Shown: one piece after another, positions 4,704 to 5,635 of the stretch
Layout: the number at the start of each line of letters is the position of its first letter
How positions within the stretch are numbered: the first letter of the stretch is position 1
Source: Bacillota bacterium
Lineage (GTDB): Bacteria; Bacillota; Bacilli; Alicyclobacillales; SLC66
DNA length: 5,635 nucleotides
NCBI GenBank assembly: GCA_021821225.1
Contig: JAKACR010000197.1
Location: forward strand, 1 to 5,635
Direction of reading: 5' to 3'
Program-made: the position numbers and the translations under genes
The notes under the pieces: model-generated
The model's database searches: none
The model's input: the letters and a program-made list of their open reading frames with translations, nothing else
What the model was told of the DNA's origin: nothing

Positions 4704-5635
4704 TATAACTGCTTCAGGCGCAATTCGCCCGCGCGGCCGATGAGCAGCCCCAGGATGACCAGCCCGCCATAGCCGAACAGTGGATAACCGATCGAGACAA
4801 TGCGGGCAAAGCCAATCCGGCACGCGCCGAGCGCAAGGAGAAGCACGACGGCCGCCGCGACGGGAAACGGCAGCCGGAAAAGGGATTGTAATTCACGCGC
4901 GATCCCGTAAACATTGGCGAGCAGTGTCGAGTAGATTTCTCCCCACAGCACCAACATGAACCCGATGCGCAAAAAAGGCGGCAGAGACTGCGCAATCCTT
5001 CCGATCGGCACCTGGAATGCCAGCGCGGATGCGTTGGCGGTCAGGAGCATGTGCATGAGCAGCAGCATGAACCCGAGTCCCAGCGCTCCGAATGCGGCCC
5101 CGCTCCACAGTGTTCTCTTTCGTGCCGGAACGCGCCCGAGCGGAACCAGCACGGTCAGCGACAGTCCCACATTGAAGCCGGCGTACGTGATCGCAGCAGC
5201 CAGCGCGTGCAGCCAGACGGGCAGTCCGGCCGCGGAATGGGAGAGGACGGGCGTCGCGTGCTGTCCCCCAGCGATGATGAACGTGAGAGCGACAAATAGA
5301 ATCAAAGATGGAACTATAAGGGAATTGGCGATCATGATGGCCCTCAGACCCGCCAGCACCGTCACGCCCGTGATGACGACAGACAGCGCCGCTCCCGCCA
5401 AGAAAGGCAGGCCGGTTTGTTCCTGCAACAAGGCGCCGCTGCCCGCCACCATGGCGATGGTGACGCCGATCAGCATGAATATGAGCAGGATGTTCACGGC
5501 GCGGCTCAACGTCTGCCCGAGCAGGGAAGCGGCCACAGCGCCGAACGTGCCATTTCCCGGCCACCGCCCGAGCGACATGATGAATCCTCCGAGCAGGATG
5601 AAAAGAGCGGTCGTCACGGCGATTCCGAACAACGC
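4703..5635 (-). CDS. YkvI family transporter-like membrane protein (N-terminus beyond the window)
   Basis: The visible 310 residues are the C-terminal part of a protein that enters from the right edge in open frame. The first complete codon (5635-5633) encodes Ala and the next is TTG, so no true start lies in the window. The sequence is very hydrophobic, with about nine membrane segments. Examples are VNILLIFMLIGVTIAMVAG near 48-66 and the stretches around 80-120, 180-205, 220-245 and 255-300. The pattern GEIYSTLLANVYGIARELQ near 235-253 and the overall layout fit the YkvI family, which is related to the LeuT-fold/APC transporters. The missing part should be the first membrane helix with its glycine-rich unwound segment. 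The substrate is unknown. Its TAA overlaps the yitT ATG by one base, so the two are probably one operon, with the promoter outside the window. Confidence 0.8.
   Translation of the reverse strand, partial: ALFGIAVTTALFILLGGFIMSLGRWPGNGTFGAVAASLLGQTLSRAVNILLIFMLIGVTIAMVAGSGALLQEQTGLPFLAGAALSVVITGVTVLAGLRAIMIANSLIVPSLILFVALTFIIAGGQHATPVLSHSAAGLPVWLHALAAAITYAGFNVGLSLTVLVPLGRVPARKRTLWSGAAFGALGLGFMLLLMHMLLTANASALAFQVPIGRIAQSLPPFLRIGFMLVLWGEIYSTLLANVYGIARELQSLFRLPFPVAAAVVLLLALGACRIGFARIVSIGYPLFGYGGLVILGLLIGRAGELRLKQL

Noticed and set aside
3948..4772. A 274-codon plus-strand frame opposite yitT
   Set aside because: Its composition (Asp, Arg, His, Lys-rich, low hydrophobic content) is what antisense reading of a membrane protein gives, and YitT on the other strand is clear.

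Overview
The window looks like chromosomal DNA from a GC-rich member of the Bacilli, perhaps of the Alicyclobacillaceae/Paenibacillaceae kind. That placement is an inference. It rests on a ReoY/YpiB homologue carrying the literal IDEAL motif, a ydaO-type cyclic-di-AMP riboswitch, YitT- and YkvI-type membrane proteins, strong Shine-Dalgarno sequences and T-rich intrinsic terminators. No mobile element, CRISPR array, tRNA or rRNA was seen.

Left part, plus strand (1-2689). The window opens with the terminator of an upstream gene, nested in a larger inverted repeat. A 594-residue protein follows. It combines a SAP-like N-terminus, an Arg/Lys-rich linker and an XPB/Ssl2-like helicase C-terminal domain, with no helicase motor motifs. 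Next is the reoY (ypiB) homologue, whose best start is 2138, just after a strong ribosome binding site. In Listeria, ReoY works with ReoM and ClpCP to control the level of MurA, the first committed enzyme of peptidoglycan synthesis.

Middle, plus strand (2690-3811). After about 215 bases without a gene comes the most interesting unit. A near-consensus sigma-A promoter (2906-2934) drives a c-di-AMP riboswitch aptamer (about 2976-3087). A terminator follows (3136-3164), and then a 159-residue helical protein of unknown function with a 22-residue internal periodicity. A 14-codon ORF with its own Shine-Dalgarno lies between aptamer and terminator, and its stop codon sits in the terminator loop. 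A 10-bp perfect terminator hairpin (3785-3811) ends the unit.

Right part, minus strand (3846-5635). Two membrane-protein genes converge on the riboswitch unit. A YkvI-family transporter-like gene runs in from the right edge without its N-terminus. A YitT-family gene follows it, and the two share a TAATG stop/start overlap that suggests translational coupling.

The clearest theme is cell-envelope and osmotic homeostasis: reoY acts on peptidoglycan precursor supply, and c-di-AMP governs turgor and wall turnover. The two plus-strand units are nevertheless separately promoted, and a functional link between them is only inferred.
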